Assembly: GCF_009789075.1 (NCBI RefSeq)
Contig: NZ_WNXQ01000005.1
Span: forward strand, 124,001 to 188,000
DNA length: 64,000 nucleotides
From: Pseudooceanicola pacificus
GTDB taxonomy: Bacteria > Pseudomonadota > Alphaproteobacteria > Rhodobacterales > Rhodobacteraceae
Direction of reading: 5' to 3'
Position 1 is the stretch's first letter, and every line of letters starts with the position of its first letter. Of this stretch, positions 16,450 through 24,626 are shown piece by piece. The translations under genes and the position numbers were made by a program. Below the pieces are notes generated by a model. The model saw only the letters and a program-made list of their open reading frames with translations, searched no databases and was not told the DNA's origin.

Positions 16450-17760
16450 TCAGGTTCTGGCCCAGTATGCCAGAACCCAGTCCAGCCAGTGCCAATTCTT
16501 GAATTTATCGCCCTTCTTTTCGACATTCACATACCGATCCAAGCAGCTTCGAGACTGATGCCCTGAGGTCTTCATCACGAAATGGTCACGCTTTCCCTTC
16601 TCGAACAGACGGCTGATACCTTCGTGCCGGAGATCGTGAAAACGCAGATCGTCAATCTTGACGCGCTCCCGGTGGCGTCGAAAAGCGGTGCCCACTGAAC
16701 GCGGATTGTATGGGAAAATAAAGTCCGACGTCCTGGGCATGGAAAGGATGATTTTCATGGCCTGAGGGGTGAGCTTCACCCAAACGTCGTTAGTTTTCTT
16801 CTTGCGGGGGTGCTTCATCTCCCGCACCAGAATCTTTCGATCAGTCACGTTTAGGTCACTCCAGCGAAGACGACAGATCTCACTGAGGCGGCGACAGGAG
16901 AAGATGGCGAACACACTTATCGTGATAACAGGGATCTTTTGCCTTTTGTTCGCAAGCACTGCGTCAAAGATCAGATCGAGCTCATCGAGAGTGGGGCGCC
17001 GTTCACGCTCCTCGGACCGTGCCAAGATTTCATCGTGCCACAATACTTTCATGGCGCGAACGACGACATCGTATGGAACATCCTCGTCGCGTTCAGCTGC
17101 CCATTTCAAAGATGAAGCAAGCATTGTCATGTAGGTCGCCGCGGTTTGCGGCATCATTTCCAACTTGAGCAGGTCCTCTGCCGCGTTTTGGAACCACTTC
17201 AGGTCTATGGTAGACGCTGGCTCCTGACAGTGTGGGTGATTGATCCAAAATTCGAGATTTTGGGTTGCGGTCTTCTCGACGCTCCGCCCCTTGTCCTTCC
17301 TTTTTTGAATTAGATCACAGACACGAGGTGCCGTTTTTGAGCCTTCTTCTTGCTTGGGAGCAAGTAAACCCAGTTGTATCTGGGCCAACGTGTCATCTCG
17401 CCACTTCTTGGCGTCCTTGAGGCTTGTGAATGTCTTGCTTATATTGATTGGACCACCGTCGGTCCTGCGACGGATTTGCGCGCAGTATCTCGGGAGGCCG
17501 TCTTTCGGAGCGCGTGCCGAAATGAAGGGTTCGTCCGAACAGTCTTCTACTGTGGGCAAGTTATCCGCTTTGGTCGACACTTGCGTCCGCTTGGTCTGTT
17601 TCGGCTTTCGCAAAGAGTCTTTCTTGCTGGTCCCGGAACTTTCGGCAGGTCGCGGCTGGGCGGGCAGTTCTGCGCGGAAGGCAAATGGAGAACCCGCTGC
17701 GCGGTCACGCGAGATTTGCTGGAGTATATTTTTGGAGCTAACTTGGGTCGTGTGAGACAT
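16450..17760 (-). CDS. Tyrosine recombinase of the dusA-associated integrase type
   Basis: A 436-residue integrase. The catalytic domain shows Arg291 in FSCRRLSEICRLRW, His376 and Arg379 in FHDLRHEGISRLF, His401 in KTSGHQSRSC and Tyr410 in LDRYVNV. The segment ILVREMKHPRKKKTNDVWVK follows box I and, as I remember it, is typical of integrases that insert at dusA. The N-terminal 65 residues are low-complexity and basic, and an arm-type DNA-binding domain probably follows. It is transcribed away from dusA, whose 5' end lies 264 bases away, so location and family agree that dusA is the target. Confidence 0.93.
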   Translation of the reverse strand: MSHTTQVSSKNILQQISRDRAAGSPFAFRAELPAQPRPAESSGTSKKDSLRKPKQTKRTQVSTKADNLPTVEDCSDEPFISARAPKDGLPRYCAQIRRRTDGGPINISKTFTSLKDAKKWRDDTLAQIQLGLLAPKQEEGSKTAPRVCDLIQKRKDKGRSVEKTATQNLEFWINHPHCQEPASTIDLKWFQNAAEDLLKLEMMPQTAATYMTMLASSLKWAAERDEDVPYDVVVRAMKVLWHDEILARSEERERRPTLDELDLIFDAVLANKRQKIPVITISVFAIFSCRRLSEICRLRWSDLNVTDRKILVREMKHPRKKKTNDVWVKLTPQAMKIILSMPRTSDFIFPYNPRSVGTAFRRHRERVKIDDLRFHDLRHEGISRLFEKGKRDHFVMKTSGHQSRSCLDRYVNVEKKGDKFKNWHWLDWVLAYWART

Positions 17761-18024
17761 GACCGTCCCTTTCTTGTTGATCGTCGAGAACGTGGTGTCA
17801 CTTCGATCTGGCCGGAAACCGTCCGGATGGGGTAAGTCGAGGCGCAGCCAGAATCAGGTGGGTCGCCTGACCCTGGCGGAGCTCTGGCTCGGACATGATT
17901 GGCGGGATGGATGTTGCTACTCGGTAGCAAGCTGTCTTGGAAAACCCACGGAAACCAGGGAAAACCCCCGGGAATCACGAGAAATCCCGTTAGGTGGCTG
18001 TCTGCGTATGCGGAGAGTAAGTGT
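17761..18024. promoter_or_regulatory. Integrase-dusA intergenic region with palindrome and arm-like repeats
   Basis: This 264-bp divergent region must hold the integrase promoter and the island-supplied promoter of dusA. It contains a perfect inverted repeat TTGCTAC-TCG-GTAGCAA at 17914-17930. GGAAAACCC occurs twice (17939-17947 and 17959-17967), with GGAAACC between the copies, resembling arm-type integrase-binding repeats. Roles are inferred from position. Confidence 0.45.
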
Positions 18025-18100
18025 ATGAAAGTAAATGCAAAATATGCGTCACGGCTTGCCGTGGCACCCATGATGGATTGGACTGACCGCCATTGCCGGT
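18025..18100. other. Probable island attachment site in the 5' end of dusA
   Basis: dusA-type integrases recombine within the first codons of dusA, around the conserved VAPMMDWTDRHCR segment. Here the first bases (AAAGTAAATGCAAAATATGC) are AT-rich and unlike the downstream gene, whose codon use becomes typically GC-rich within about 100 bases. The crossover is therefore placed roughly between 18055 and 18100. The partner site is outside the window, so exact limits are unknown. Confidence 0.6.
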
Positions 18101-19038
18101 ACGTCCACCGTCTGCTCAGCCGCGACACGCTGCTTTATACCGAGATGGTGACCGCCCCCGCGCTGGTCAGGGGCGGGGCGGTGCATCTGCTGGCCTTCGA
18201 TGCCTCGGAACATCCGGTGGCCCTGCAGCTGGGCGGCTCAGACCCCGAAGAGCTGGCCGAGGCCGCGCGGATGGGGGCTGCCGCCGGGTATGATGAGATC
18301 AACCTGAATGTCGGCTGTCCCTCGGACCGGGTGCAATCCGGGGCATTTGGCGCCGTGCTGATGAAGGATCCGGCCCTTGTCGCGCGCTGCGTGCAGGCGA
18401 TGCAGGCGGCGGTGGAGGTCGAGGTGACGGTCAAGTGCCGCATCGGCGTGGACGATCAGGACCCCGAGGTGATCCTGCCGGATTTCCTGTCGCGCATGTC
18501 GGATGCCGGGGTGGGGCGGGTGACGGTGCATGCCCGCAAGGCCTGGCTGCAGGGCCTCAGCCCCAAGCAGAACCGCGATGTGCCGCCGCTCGACTACCCG
18601 CTGGTCCTGCGGATGAAGGAGAGGTTCCCGCATCTGCATGTCTCGATCAACGGCGGCATCGCCTCGCTGGCCGAGGCGCGCGGCTTTCTCGACGCGGGGC
18701 TGGACGGGGTGATGATCGGCCGGGCGGCCTATCACGCCCCGGCGGATATCCTCTGCGCGGCGGACCGGCTGATCCACGGCAGCGGCCCGGACAGCGATCC
18801 GGTCGCGGCGGCGCGGGCCATGGTGCCCTATGTGGATGCCCATGTGGCAGAGGGCGGCACGCTGGCGCAGGTCACGCGGCACATGCTGGGCCTCTTTGCC
18901 GGGCGGCCCGGGGCGCGGCGCTGGCGGCGCATCCTGTCCGAGGGCGCGCATCGCGCCGGAGCGGGCAGCGCGCTGATGCTTGAGGCGCTGGAGGCCGTCA
19001 CCTCCGCCACGGCCGAGGCGGCCGCGGCGGCGGAATAG
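18025..19038 (+). CDS. dusA: tRNA-dihydrouridine(20/20a) synthase DusA
   Basis: A 337-residue FMN enzyme that reduces uridine to dihydrouridine in the tRNA D-loop using NADPH. Conserved stretches are RLAVAPMMDWTDRHCRYVHR, LQLGGSDPEELAEAAR, NLNVGCPSDRVQSGAFGAVL (with the catalytic Cys), TVKCRIGVDD and SINGGIASLAEA. The start at ATG 18025 gives the usual N-terminus; a longer upstream extension has no family support. The island sits against its 5' end and must supply the promoter and the first codons, so the protein stays intact. It converges with the MFS gene, with 9 bases between. Confidence 0.96.
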   Translation: MKVNAKYASRLAVAPMMDWTDRHCRYVHRLLSRDTLLYTEMVTAPALVRGGAVHLLAFDASEHPVALQLGGSDPEELAEAARMGAAAGYDEINLNVGCPSDRVQSGAFGAVLMKDPALVARCVQAMQAAVEVEVTVKCRIGVDDQDPEVILPDFLSRMSDAGVGRVTVHARKAWLQGLSPKQNRDVPPLDYPLVLRMKERFPHLHVSINGGIASLAEARGFLDAGLDGVMIGRAAYHAPADILCAADRLIHGSGPDSDPVAAARAMVPYVDAHVAEGGTLAQVTRHMLGLFAGRPGARRWRRILSEGAHRAGAGSALMLEALEAVTSATAEAAAAAE

Positions 19039-19047
19039 GCCCCGGGG

Positions 19048-20229
19048 TCAGGCGGCGGCGCCCGCGCGGCGGGGCAGCACGATCAGCGTGAGCGTCAGGC
19101 TGACACCGGCGCAAAGCGCGATGGCGATCATCATCGGCGTGGCCGTGCCGTCGAAGAACAGGCCCGACACCGCGATCACCAGCCCGCCCGCCAGCATCTG
19201 CAGCGTGCCGCCCAGCGACGATGCAAGCCCGGCGATGTCGCCGTGTTCGTCCAGCGCCAGGACCATCGTGGTGGGGATCACCAGCCCCAGGAAGGCATTG
19301 CCGCAGAACAGGCCCGCGGCCACCACGGCCAGGCTGGCGAACCCGGCCAGGCACAGCAGGGCGGTCACCAGGGCGCAGGTGAAGAAGCCGACCACGCCGA
19401 GGCGCACCAGTGCCCGGATGCCGAGCCGCGCGCCCAGTGGCCCGGCGGCCTGCGAGGCGCCGAAGAAGCCGATGGCGTTGACCGCGAAGGCCAGCGAAAA
19501 GCCGGTGGTGCTGAGCCCGAACTGCGAGGTGTAGACGAAGCTGGCCGAGGCGATGAAGACAAAGAAGCTGGCCATGCCGAAGCCGCCGATGAAGGTCAGC
19601 CCCATGAAAATCGGATCGCTCAGCAGCACCTTGGCGCCGCGCATCATGTTGCCCGCGTTGATGCGCACGCGGTTCTCTTTCGCCAGGGTCTCGGGCAGGG
19701 CAAAGACGGCGAGCGCCAGGCTGAGGACCGACAGCACCGCCATGAAACCGAAGATCGCCCGCCAGCCGGTGAAGGCGATGACGATCGACCCGGCCAGCGG
19801 CGCCAGCATCGGCGAGACCGAGATCACCAGCATGATCAGCGCCATCAGCCGTGTCGCCTCGGGCCCGGTGTAGCGGTCGCGGATCACGGCCCGGGGCACC
19901 ACCATCAGCGCCGCGCCGCCCAGGCCCTGGATCCCGCGCCACAGGGTCAGCGTTGCGATGCTGCCCGCGCTGGCCGCCCCGATGGAGCCGGCAAAGAAGA
20001 TCACCGTCCCGATGAAGATCGGCAGCTTGCGCCCGTTCTGGTCGGCCAGCGGGCCATAGACAAGCTGCGCCAGCCCGAAGGTCAGGAAATAGGCCGTCAG
20101 GGTCAGCTGCACCTGCCCCTCGGAGGCGCCGAACCCGTCGCGGATGTCGGGCAGGGCGGGCAGGTACATGTCGATGGCGAAGGGCCCGATCAGCGACAGG
20201 AGCCCGAGGGTGACGGCGAGCCGGAACAT
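19048..20229 (-). CDS. Bcr/CflA-type multidrug MFS transporter
   Basis: A 393-residue inner-membrane proton antiporter of the drug:H+ family (about 12 membrane segments). The N-terminal FAIDMYLPALPDIRDGFGAS is the Bcr/CflA signature after helix 1. The motif A loop reads YGPLADQNGRKLP, and motif C-like glycines and prolines appear in ISVSPMLAPLAGSIV. The start is ATG 20229, because upstream sequence lacks family similarity. Substrates of this group include bicyclomycin, chloramphenicol and sulfonamides; the one here is unknown. Transcription is divergent from the TauE/SafE gene. Confidence 0.93.
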   Translation of the reverse strand: MFRLAVTLGLLSLIGPFAIDMYLPALPDIRDGFGASEGQVQLTLTAYFLTFGLAQLVYGPLADQNGRKLPIFIGTVIFFAGSIGAASAGSIATLTLWRGIQGLGGAALMVVPRAVIRDRYTGPEATRLMALIMLVISVSPMLAPLAGSIVIAFTGWRAIFGFMAVLSVLSLALAVFALPETLAKENRVRINAGNMMRGAKVLLSDPIFMGLTFIGGFGMASFFVFIASASFVYTSQFGLSTTGFSLAFAVNAIGFFGASQAAGPLGARLGIRALVRLGVVGFFTCALVTALLCLAGFASLAVVAAGLFCGNAFLGLVIPTTMVLALDEHGDIAGLASSLGGTLQMLAGGLVIAVSGLFFDGTATPMMIAIALCAGVSLTLTLIVLPRRAGAAA

Positions 20230-20417
20230 GGGAAACCTTTCAGGAAAACGCGCGCGGACCCTAGGCGCGGCCCCCCGCAAAGCCAAGGCGCGATTTCTGC
20301 AACTGCACGGTTGGCGTGAGAGAGAAGGGGCGCCGTGACTTGCGTCAGCGCACAAAAGCTGGTTGAGGTTTGCGGGCGGTCCGCGACGCCCCGGGCCAGA
20401 ACTGCGAAGGACTGCCC

Positions 20418-21242
20418 ATGCCCGATCCCGGATTGCTGTTGACCATGCTGGTGCTGCTGATGGCGATAGGCGCGCTGGCGGGGGTGCTTGCCGGCCTGCT
20501 GGGCGTCGGCGGCGGGATCGTCCTGGTGCCCGCGTTTTTCTATGCGTTCCAGACGCTTGGCTATGGCGGGCCGAACCTGATGCAGATTTGCCTGGCGACC
20601 TCGCTGGCAACCATCGTGGTGACCTCGCTGCGCTCTCTGTCCAGTCACAACCGCAAGGGCGCGGTCGACTGGGACATCCTGCGTGCCTGGCTGCCGGGCA
20701 TCGTGGTCGGTGCGATCCTGGGGATGCTTACGGCAACGGCGCTGCGTTCCTCGGCGCTGCAGGTGCTGTTCGGCTGCCTGGGCATCGTGGTCGGACTCTA
20801 CCTCGCCTTCGGGCGGGTCGAATGGCGCATTGCCGAGAACATGCCAAAGGGCTGGCGGCTGGCGCTGCTCTCTCCGCTGCTTGGCTTCCTGTCGGTTCTC
20901 ATGGGGATCGGCGGGGGCAGTTTCGGCGTGCCGACGATGACGCTCTTTGGCCGTCCGATCCACCGGGCGGTGGCCACGGCGGCCGGGTTCGGCGTCATCA
21001 TCGCCGTGCCCTCGGTCATCGGTTTCCTGCTGTATTCGCCGGAAAATCAGGTGCTTCCGCCGTTCACCGTGGGGGCCGTGAACCTGCCCGCCTTTGCCGT
21101 GGTGATCGCGATGACGCTGATCACGGCTCCGCTTGGCGTGCGCCTTGCCCATGCGACGGATCCCAAGCCGCTGCGCCGAATCTTTGCCGCATTCCTGCTG
21201 CTGGTGGCCCTCAACATGCTGAGAAAAGCGATTATTGGCTGA
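20418..21242 (+). CDS. TauE/SafE (TSUP) family membrane permease
   Basis: A 274-residue membrane protein with about 8 hydrophobic segments. The glycine-rich family motifs occur twice: LAGLLGVGGGIVLVPAFFYA near the N-terminus and FLSVLMGIGGGSFGVPTMTL in the second half. TSUP members move sulfite, sulfonates or other organic anions across the inner membrane. The ATG at 20418 is preceded by GAAGGA. Nothing in the neighbourhood identifies the substrate. Confidence 0.92.
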   Translation: MPDPGLLLTMLVLLMAIGALAGVLAGLLGVGGGIVLVPAFFYAFQTLGYGGPNLMQICLATSLATIVVTSLRSLSSHNRKGAVDWDILRAWLPGIVVGAILGMLTATALRSSALQVLFGCLGIVVGLYLAFGRVEWRIAENMPKGWRLALLSPLLGFLSVLMGIGGGSFGVPTMTLFGRPIHRAVATAAGFGVIIAVPSVIGFLLYSPENQVLPPFTVGAVNLPAFAVVIAMTLITAPLGVRLAHATDPKPLRRIFAAFLLLVALNMLRKAIIG

Positions 21243-21354
21243 CAATGCCCGCTAGGGGCGAGTAGCGGGATTCCATGCTACCGTCGCGGGACGGCCACGA
21301 ACCCGCCCCATTCCCGAGGATAATCGAGCATGTATCGGTACCGGGAGTTCTGCC

Positions 21355-22374
21355 ATGCTCGAGTTACTAGTTGTCTTTGGACTTGCCTCCATCGGCGTGT
21401 TTTTCACCGCGACGACACATGAACCGGAGGGCGCCGGCAATGGCCGCAATGCGCGCGACGGATATGGGCTCGACGAGGAGGATGGCGACGAGGGCGGTAT
21501 CGGTGTGCTTGGCATCGACGTGGGCCGCAAGGGCCGCAAAAGCCGTTTCCGCCGGGCCCAGGCCGCCCGTGCCGCCGCCCGTGACGGCAGCGCAAGCGAG
21601 GCCGCGGCCAAGGCCCTCGGCGTCGACACATCCGCCATTAGCGAACTGGTGAGCGGCGACAGCCTGGGCGACGAGGTCGGCGAGGACTTGCCCGAGTCCC
21701 AGGACCAGACGGCCCGCACGGCCGCGACCGTGGATTTCAACGACACCGACCGGCTGGAAGACGACCACGCCGAGGACGACCTGCTGGACACCTGGGACCA
21801 GGAAGATTTTGCACCCGACACCGGCGCGCCGGTCGATGCGGTGCACGGCGCCCCGGTCCATCCGCGCCATCCGGTGGTGACCCATGCCAACACGCCGCGC
21901 CCGGCCAGGGCCAGGCCCGTGGGCAGCAAGGATGACGAGAGCTTCGACGAGACGCGCAACCTGCTGCGCGCCGCGCTGATCGAGGACGAGGCGGTGACCG
22001 AGGCAGAAGAGGCCGCGGCCGCGCCCGCCAAACGCCGCCCGGCCCCCGTGGCGACCCGCAAGGCGCCCGAGCCCGAGATGCTGGACGACGACCTGGATGA
22101 CCTCGACGACGATGAGGGCCCCGTCGCCATGCCCCTGTCCGCCGAGGACGGCCCGCCGGTGATCGACGATTTCGATCCGAACGAGGACCAGATCGTCATC
22201 GGCTACCGCCCGGGAGAGGCCGGGGACGGCCGGATCGGCATCTCCGAGGACCCGCACCACCCGGGCACCGCCCGCGTGACCCTGGGCGGCCGCGTCGTTG
22301 CCGTGGTGCAGAACGGATACGGCAAGGTCCATGCCCGCCATATCGAACTGGTTCAACTGGGCGAAGCCGCCTGA
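21355..22374 (+). CDS. Acidic membrane-anchored protein, function unknown
   Basis: A 339-residue protein. The first 20 residues form one hydrophobic segment (LELLVVFGLASIGVFFTA). A long low-complexity region rich in Asp, Glu and Ala follows. The C-terminal 60 residues are ordered-looking: IDDFDPNEDQIVIGYRPGEA, then HPGTARVTLGGRVVAVVQNG. The FDPNEDQIVIGY stretch resembles beta segments near RTX or hemolysin-type modules, but I see no calcium-binding nonapeptides. I do not recognise a named family. The opposite strand is also open across most of the gene because of codon bias, but it lacks protein-like features. Confidence 0.75.
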   Translation: MLELLVVFGLASIGVFFTATTHEPEGAGNGRNARDGYGLDEEDGDEGGIGVLGIDVGRKGRKSRFRRAQAARAAARDGSASEAAAKALGVDTSAISELVSGDSLGDEVGEDLPESQDQTARTAATVDFNDTDRLEDDHAEDDLLDTWDQEDFAPDTGAPVDAVHGAPVHPRHPVVTHANTPRPARARPVGSKDDESFDETRNLLRAALIEDEAVTEAEEAAAAPAKRRPAPVATRKAPEPEMLDDDLDDLDDDEGPVAMPLSAEDGPPVIDDFDPNEDQIVIGYRPGEAGDGRIGISEDPHHPGTARVTLGGRVVAVVQNGYGKVHARHIELVQLGEAA

Positions 22375-22389
22375 TCCCTTGGCCATCCG

Positions 22390-22448
22390 CCCCGAGAGGG
22401 GCGCACCGAAGTCACGATGCCCCGGGCGCGGATCGCGCAGCGGGGCAT
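22390..22448. terminator. Paired hairpins between convergent genes, possible bidirectional terminator
   Basis: CGCCCC-GAGA-GGGGCG lies near 22390-22405. A longer hairpin has outer arms ATGCCCCG (22417-22424) and CGGGGCAT (22441-22448), with an inner GCGCG-GAT-CGCGC stem. They sit between the acidic-protein gene and the convergent DUF1289 gene. T-runs are weak. Confidence 0.5.
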
Positions 22449-22525
22449 TGTCGTTGACCGGGGGCGGCTGAGGGGGCGCAGGCGATGACGATCCCGCGTG
22501 ACAGACGGGCGCGTGGCGGCCCGGC

Positions 22526-22765
22526 TCAGCCGTTCCGGTTCAGCCGCGCGGCGCGTCCGCCCCGGCGCCGGGCCAGCAGGCCCTTGCGGCTTGGCAGTTC
22601 GTCCATGATCCGGCTGCGCTCCTCGTCGGAATAGCGCGACCAGCCGGCGATCTCGTCCAGCGAGCGCAGGCAGCCGGTGCACAGCCGCGCCTCGGGGTGG
22701 ACGACGCAGATGCGCACGCAGGGCGAGTCGATTTCCTTGCGGTGCCAGATGGTGTCGTCCGTCAT
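22526..22765 (-). CDS. DUF1289 domain protein
   Basis: A 79-residue protein with the short Cys-rich DUF1289 signature SPCVRICVVHPEARLCTGC, followed by LRSLDEIAGWSRYSDEERSR. Four cysteines suggest metal or iron-sulfur binding. The C-terminal tail is basic (LLARRRGGRAARLNRNG). It overlaps the ruvX stop by four bases and is the last gene of the ccmI-ruvX-DUF1289 set. Its cellular role is not established. Confidence 0.92.
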   Translation of the reverse strand: MTDDTIWHRKEIDSPCVRICVVHPEARLCTGCLRSLDEIAGWSRYSDEERSRIMDELPSRKGLLARRRGGRAARLNRNG

Positions 22766-23238
22766 GTTCCCGTTCCGATATGGCGCAGCCTGTCCAGCGC
22801 ACCCTGCAGGATATATCCCGCCGCGACATGGTCGATCACCTCGGCGCGACGTTTTCTGGTCGTATCCGCCTCCAGCAGGGCACGTTCTGCCGCAACAGTG
22901 GACAGGCGTTCGTCCCAGAAGGTCATCGGCAGGTCCAACACCCGCTCGAAGTTGCGGGCGAAGGCCCGGGTCGACTGGCAGCGCGGCCCCTCGGTCCCGT
23001 CCATGTTCAGCGGCAGGCCCAGCACCAGCCCGCAGACGCCGCGCGCCTTGAGGATGGCGGCCAGCGCCTCGGCATCCTGGGTGAATTTGCGGCGGCGGAT
23101 GGTCTCCAGCGGGGTGGCGACGCTGCGAAAGGTGTCCGACACAGCCACGCCGATGGTCTTTTCGCCCAGGTCGATCCCGGCGAGGGCGCGCAGCGGGGGC
23201 AGGGTGGTGGCAAAGGCGGCGATCTCGGGGTGGATCAT
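22762..23238 (-). CDS. ruvX: Putative Holliday junction resolvase / pre-16S rRNA nuclease (YqgF)
   Basis: A 158-residue RNase H-fold nuclease. Family motifs are LAGIDLGEKTIGVAVSDTF (first catalytic Asp), GLVLGLPLNMDGTEG, FWDERLSTVAAERALLE and EVIDHVAAGYILQGALD (last catalytic Asp). Homologues process the 5' end of 16S rRNA, and a role in recombination has also been proposed. It overlaps both neighbours by four bases, so ccmI, ruvX and the DUF1289 gene are translationally coupled. Confidence 0.95.
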   Translation of the reverse strand: MIHPEIAAFATTLPPLRALAGIDLGEKTIGVAVSDTFRSVATPLETIRRRKFTQDAEALAAILKARGVCGLVLGLPLNMDGTEGPRCQSTRAFARNFERVLDLPMTFWDERLSTVAAERALLEADTTRKRRAEVIDHVAAGYILQGALDRLRHIGTGT

Positions 23239-24452
23239 TCGCCCAGACCCGCGCTGGCGGCGGCGGCACGGATCGTGGCGAGGTCGTCCTCGCGCCCGGC
23301 AAAGACCTGCAGCGCCTCGTCCCGGATGGCGCGGGCCTGCCCGGTGTCGCCCAGCACGCCGTAGGCCCCGATCAGCCGCGCCCATTCCGCCGCCGACCCG
23401 CCCTGCGAGGACAGCCGTTCCGACAGGCGCGAGACCATGCCGCGGATCATCTCCTGCCGGTCCTCGGCGGACAGATCGCCCGCGGCCTCGATATCCGCGG
23501 CACTGGGCCCGGCGAGGGTTTCATCCGGGCGGGGCTGTTCGTACTGCACCCCGGCGAGGGCGGCGGCCTGGTCGATCTGCGCGCGGATCGGCGGGATCCA
23601 GGGCGCGCTTTCGGGGCCCTTGCGCAGCAGGCGGTCCCACAGGCGGAAGGCGATGTCGGGGCGTCCGGTCTGGCGCATCATCAGCCCGATGTAATACTGC
23701 GCCGGGCCGTTTTCAGGGTTGCGCGACAGGGCGCCGCGCAGGGCGGTCTCGGCCTCGGGCGAGACATAGCCCCCCGCGGCCAGCACCAGCATCTCGCCGT
23801 AATCGGCGTAATCGGTGTCGGTGGCCGTGTCGCCCAGCAGGCTCAGCACGCGTTCCTGGGCCGCGTAGGCGGCGCGGAAATTGCCGATGGCGGCCTCGTT
23901 CCGGGCCAGCAGGCGATTGCCCTGCAGGTCGTCGGGGCGGGTGGCCACGGCCTGGCGCAGCCGGTCCATCAGCCCGGCGAATTCCGGGTTCAGCTCGGCG
24001 GCGGGCCGTTCGGGCTGCTGCTGTTCCGCATCGGCCTGCGAGGGGCGGGTGTCGCGCAGTTCCTTGGCGCGGGCGATCCGGTCGGACAGCGGCAGGTCGC
24101 CGTAGCCCGGCGCGCCGATCGTGGTGTAGAGCGCCCCGGCCCCCAGCACCGCCAGGCCGCAGATGGCCAGCACGGGCCAGGATGCCGTGCTGCGTTGCGC
24201 GGCGGCCGGTGCGTGCTGCGCGGCATCGGCGGCCAGCAGGCGGCGGGCGATCTCGTTGCGCAGGCGGCCGGCCTCTTCGGCGCCGATGGTGCCGCGGGCC
24301 AGATCGCGGTCGACCTCGGCCAGCTGCGCCTTGTAGACGGGCACGTCGGCACCGCCGTGCAGACCGGCAGAGGCACGCGCGCGCAGTGCCGCCAGCGACA
24401 GCACGGTTGCAACGGCCAGAGACAGGCCGGAAACGAGGATCCAGAACAACAT
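23235..24452 (-). CDS. ccmI: c-type cytochrome biogenesis protein CcmI
   Basis: A 405-residue inner-membrane protein that presents apocytochrome c to the heme ligation machinery. There are two membrane segments (WILVSGLSLAVATVLSLAAL at the N-terminus and WPVLAICGLAVLGAGALYTT near residue 100). A cytoplasmic leucine-zipper-like loop (VYKAQLAEVDRDLARGTIGA) lies between them, and a periplasmic TPR domain follows (PRNPENGPAQYYIGLMMRQT-type repeats). The start is MLFW at 24452. Other ccm genes are not adjacent; ccmA begins at the right end of the window. Confidence 0.94.
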   Translation of the reverse strand: MLFWILVSGLSLAVATVLSLAALRARASAGLHGGADVPVYKAQLAEVDRDLARGTIGAEEAGRLRNEIARRLLAADAAQHAPAAAQRSTASWPVLAICGLAVLGAGALYTTIGAPGYGDLPLSDRIARAKELRDTRPSQADAEQQQPERPAAELNPEFAGLMDRLRQAVATRPDDLQGNRLLARNEAAIGNFRAAYAAQERVLSLLGDTATDTDYADYGEMLVLAAGGYVSPEAETALRGALSRNPENGPAQYYIGLMMRQTGRPDIAFRLWDRLLRKGPESAPWIPPIRAQIDQAAALAGVQYEQPRPDETLAGPSAADIEAAGDLSAEDRQEMIRGMVSRLSERLSSQGGSAAEWARLIGAYGVLGDTGQARAIRDEALQVFAGREDDLATIRAAAASAGLGE

Positions 24453-24626
24453 GGGCAGGCCCTTTCCGACCGCCCGTTTACCGTGCCGAGCCCTTGCAAA
24501 AAAGCGCAAAAGGACGCAGGGCTGCACCATGTCGCAACTGTGATCCGACATGACGTTCCCGTACTGCGGTCGGGGCTGCTAAAAGTACAGTTTGCCGCCC
24601 ATACCCAGCCCGGAGTCGCCCGCAAC

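Noticed and set aside
15909..16502. 197-codon plus-strand frame between the PrtN-like gene and the integrase
   Set aside because: It overlaps both genes in antisense, has no ribosome-binding site and shows no family features.
20363..21265. Alternative plus-strand frame over the first TauE/SafE gene
   Set aside because: It is out of frame with the conserved VGGGIVLVPAF and MGIGGGSFGVP membrane motifs, which support the 20418 frame.
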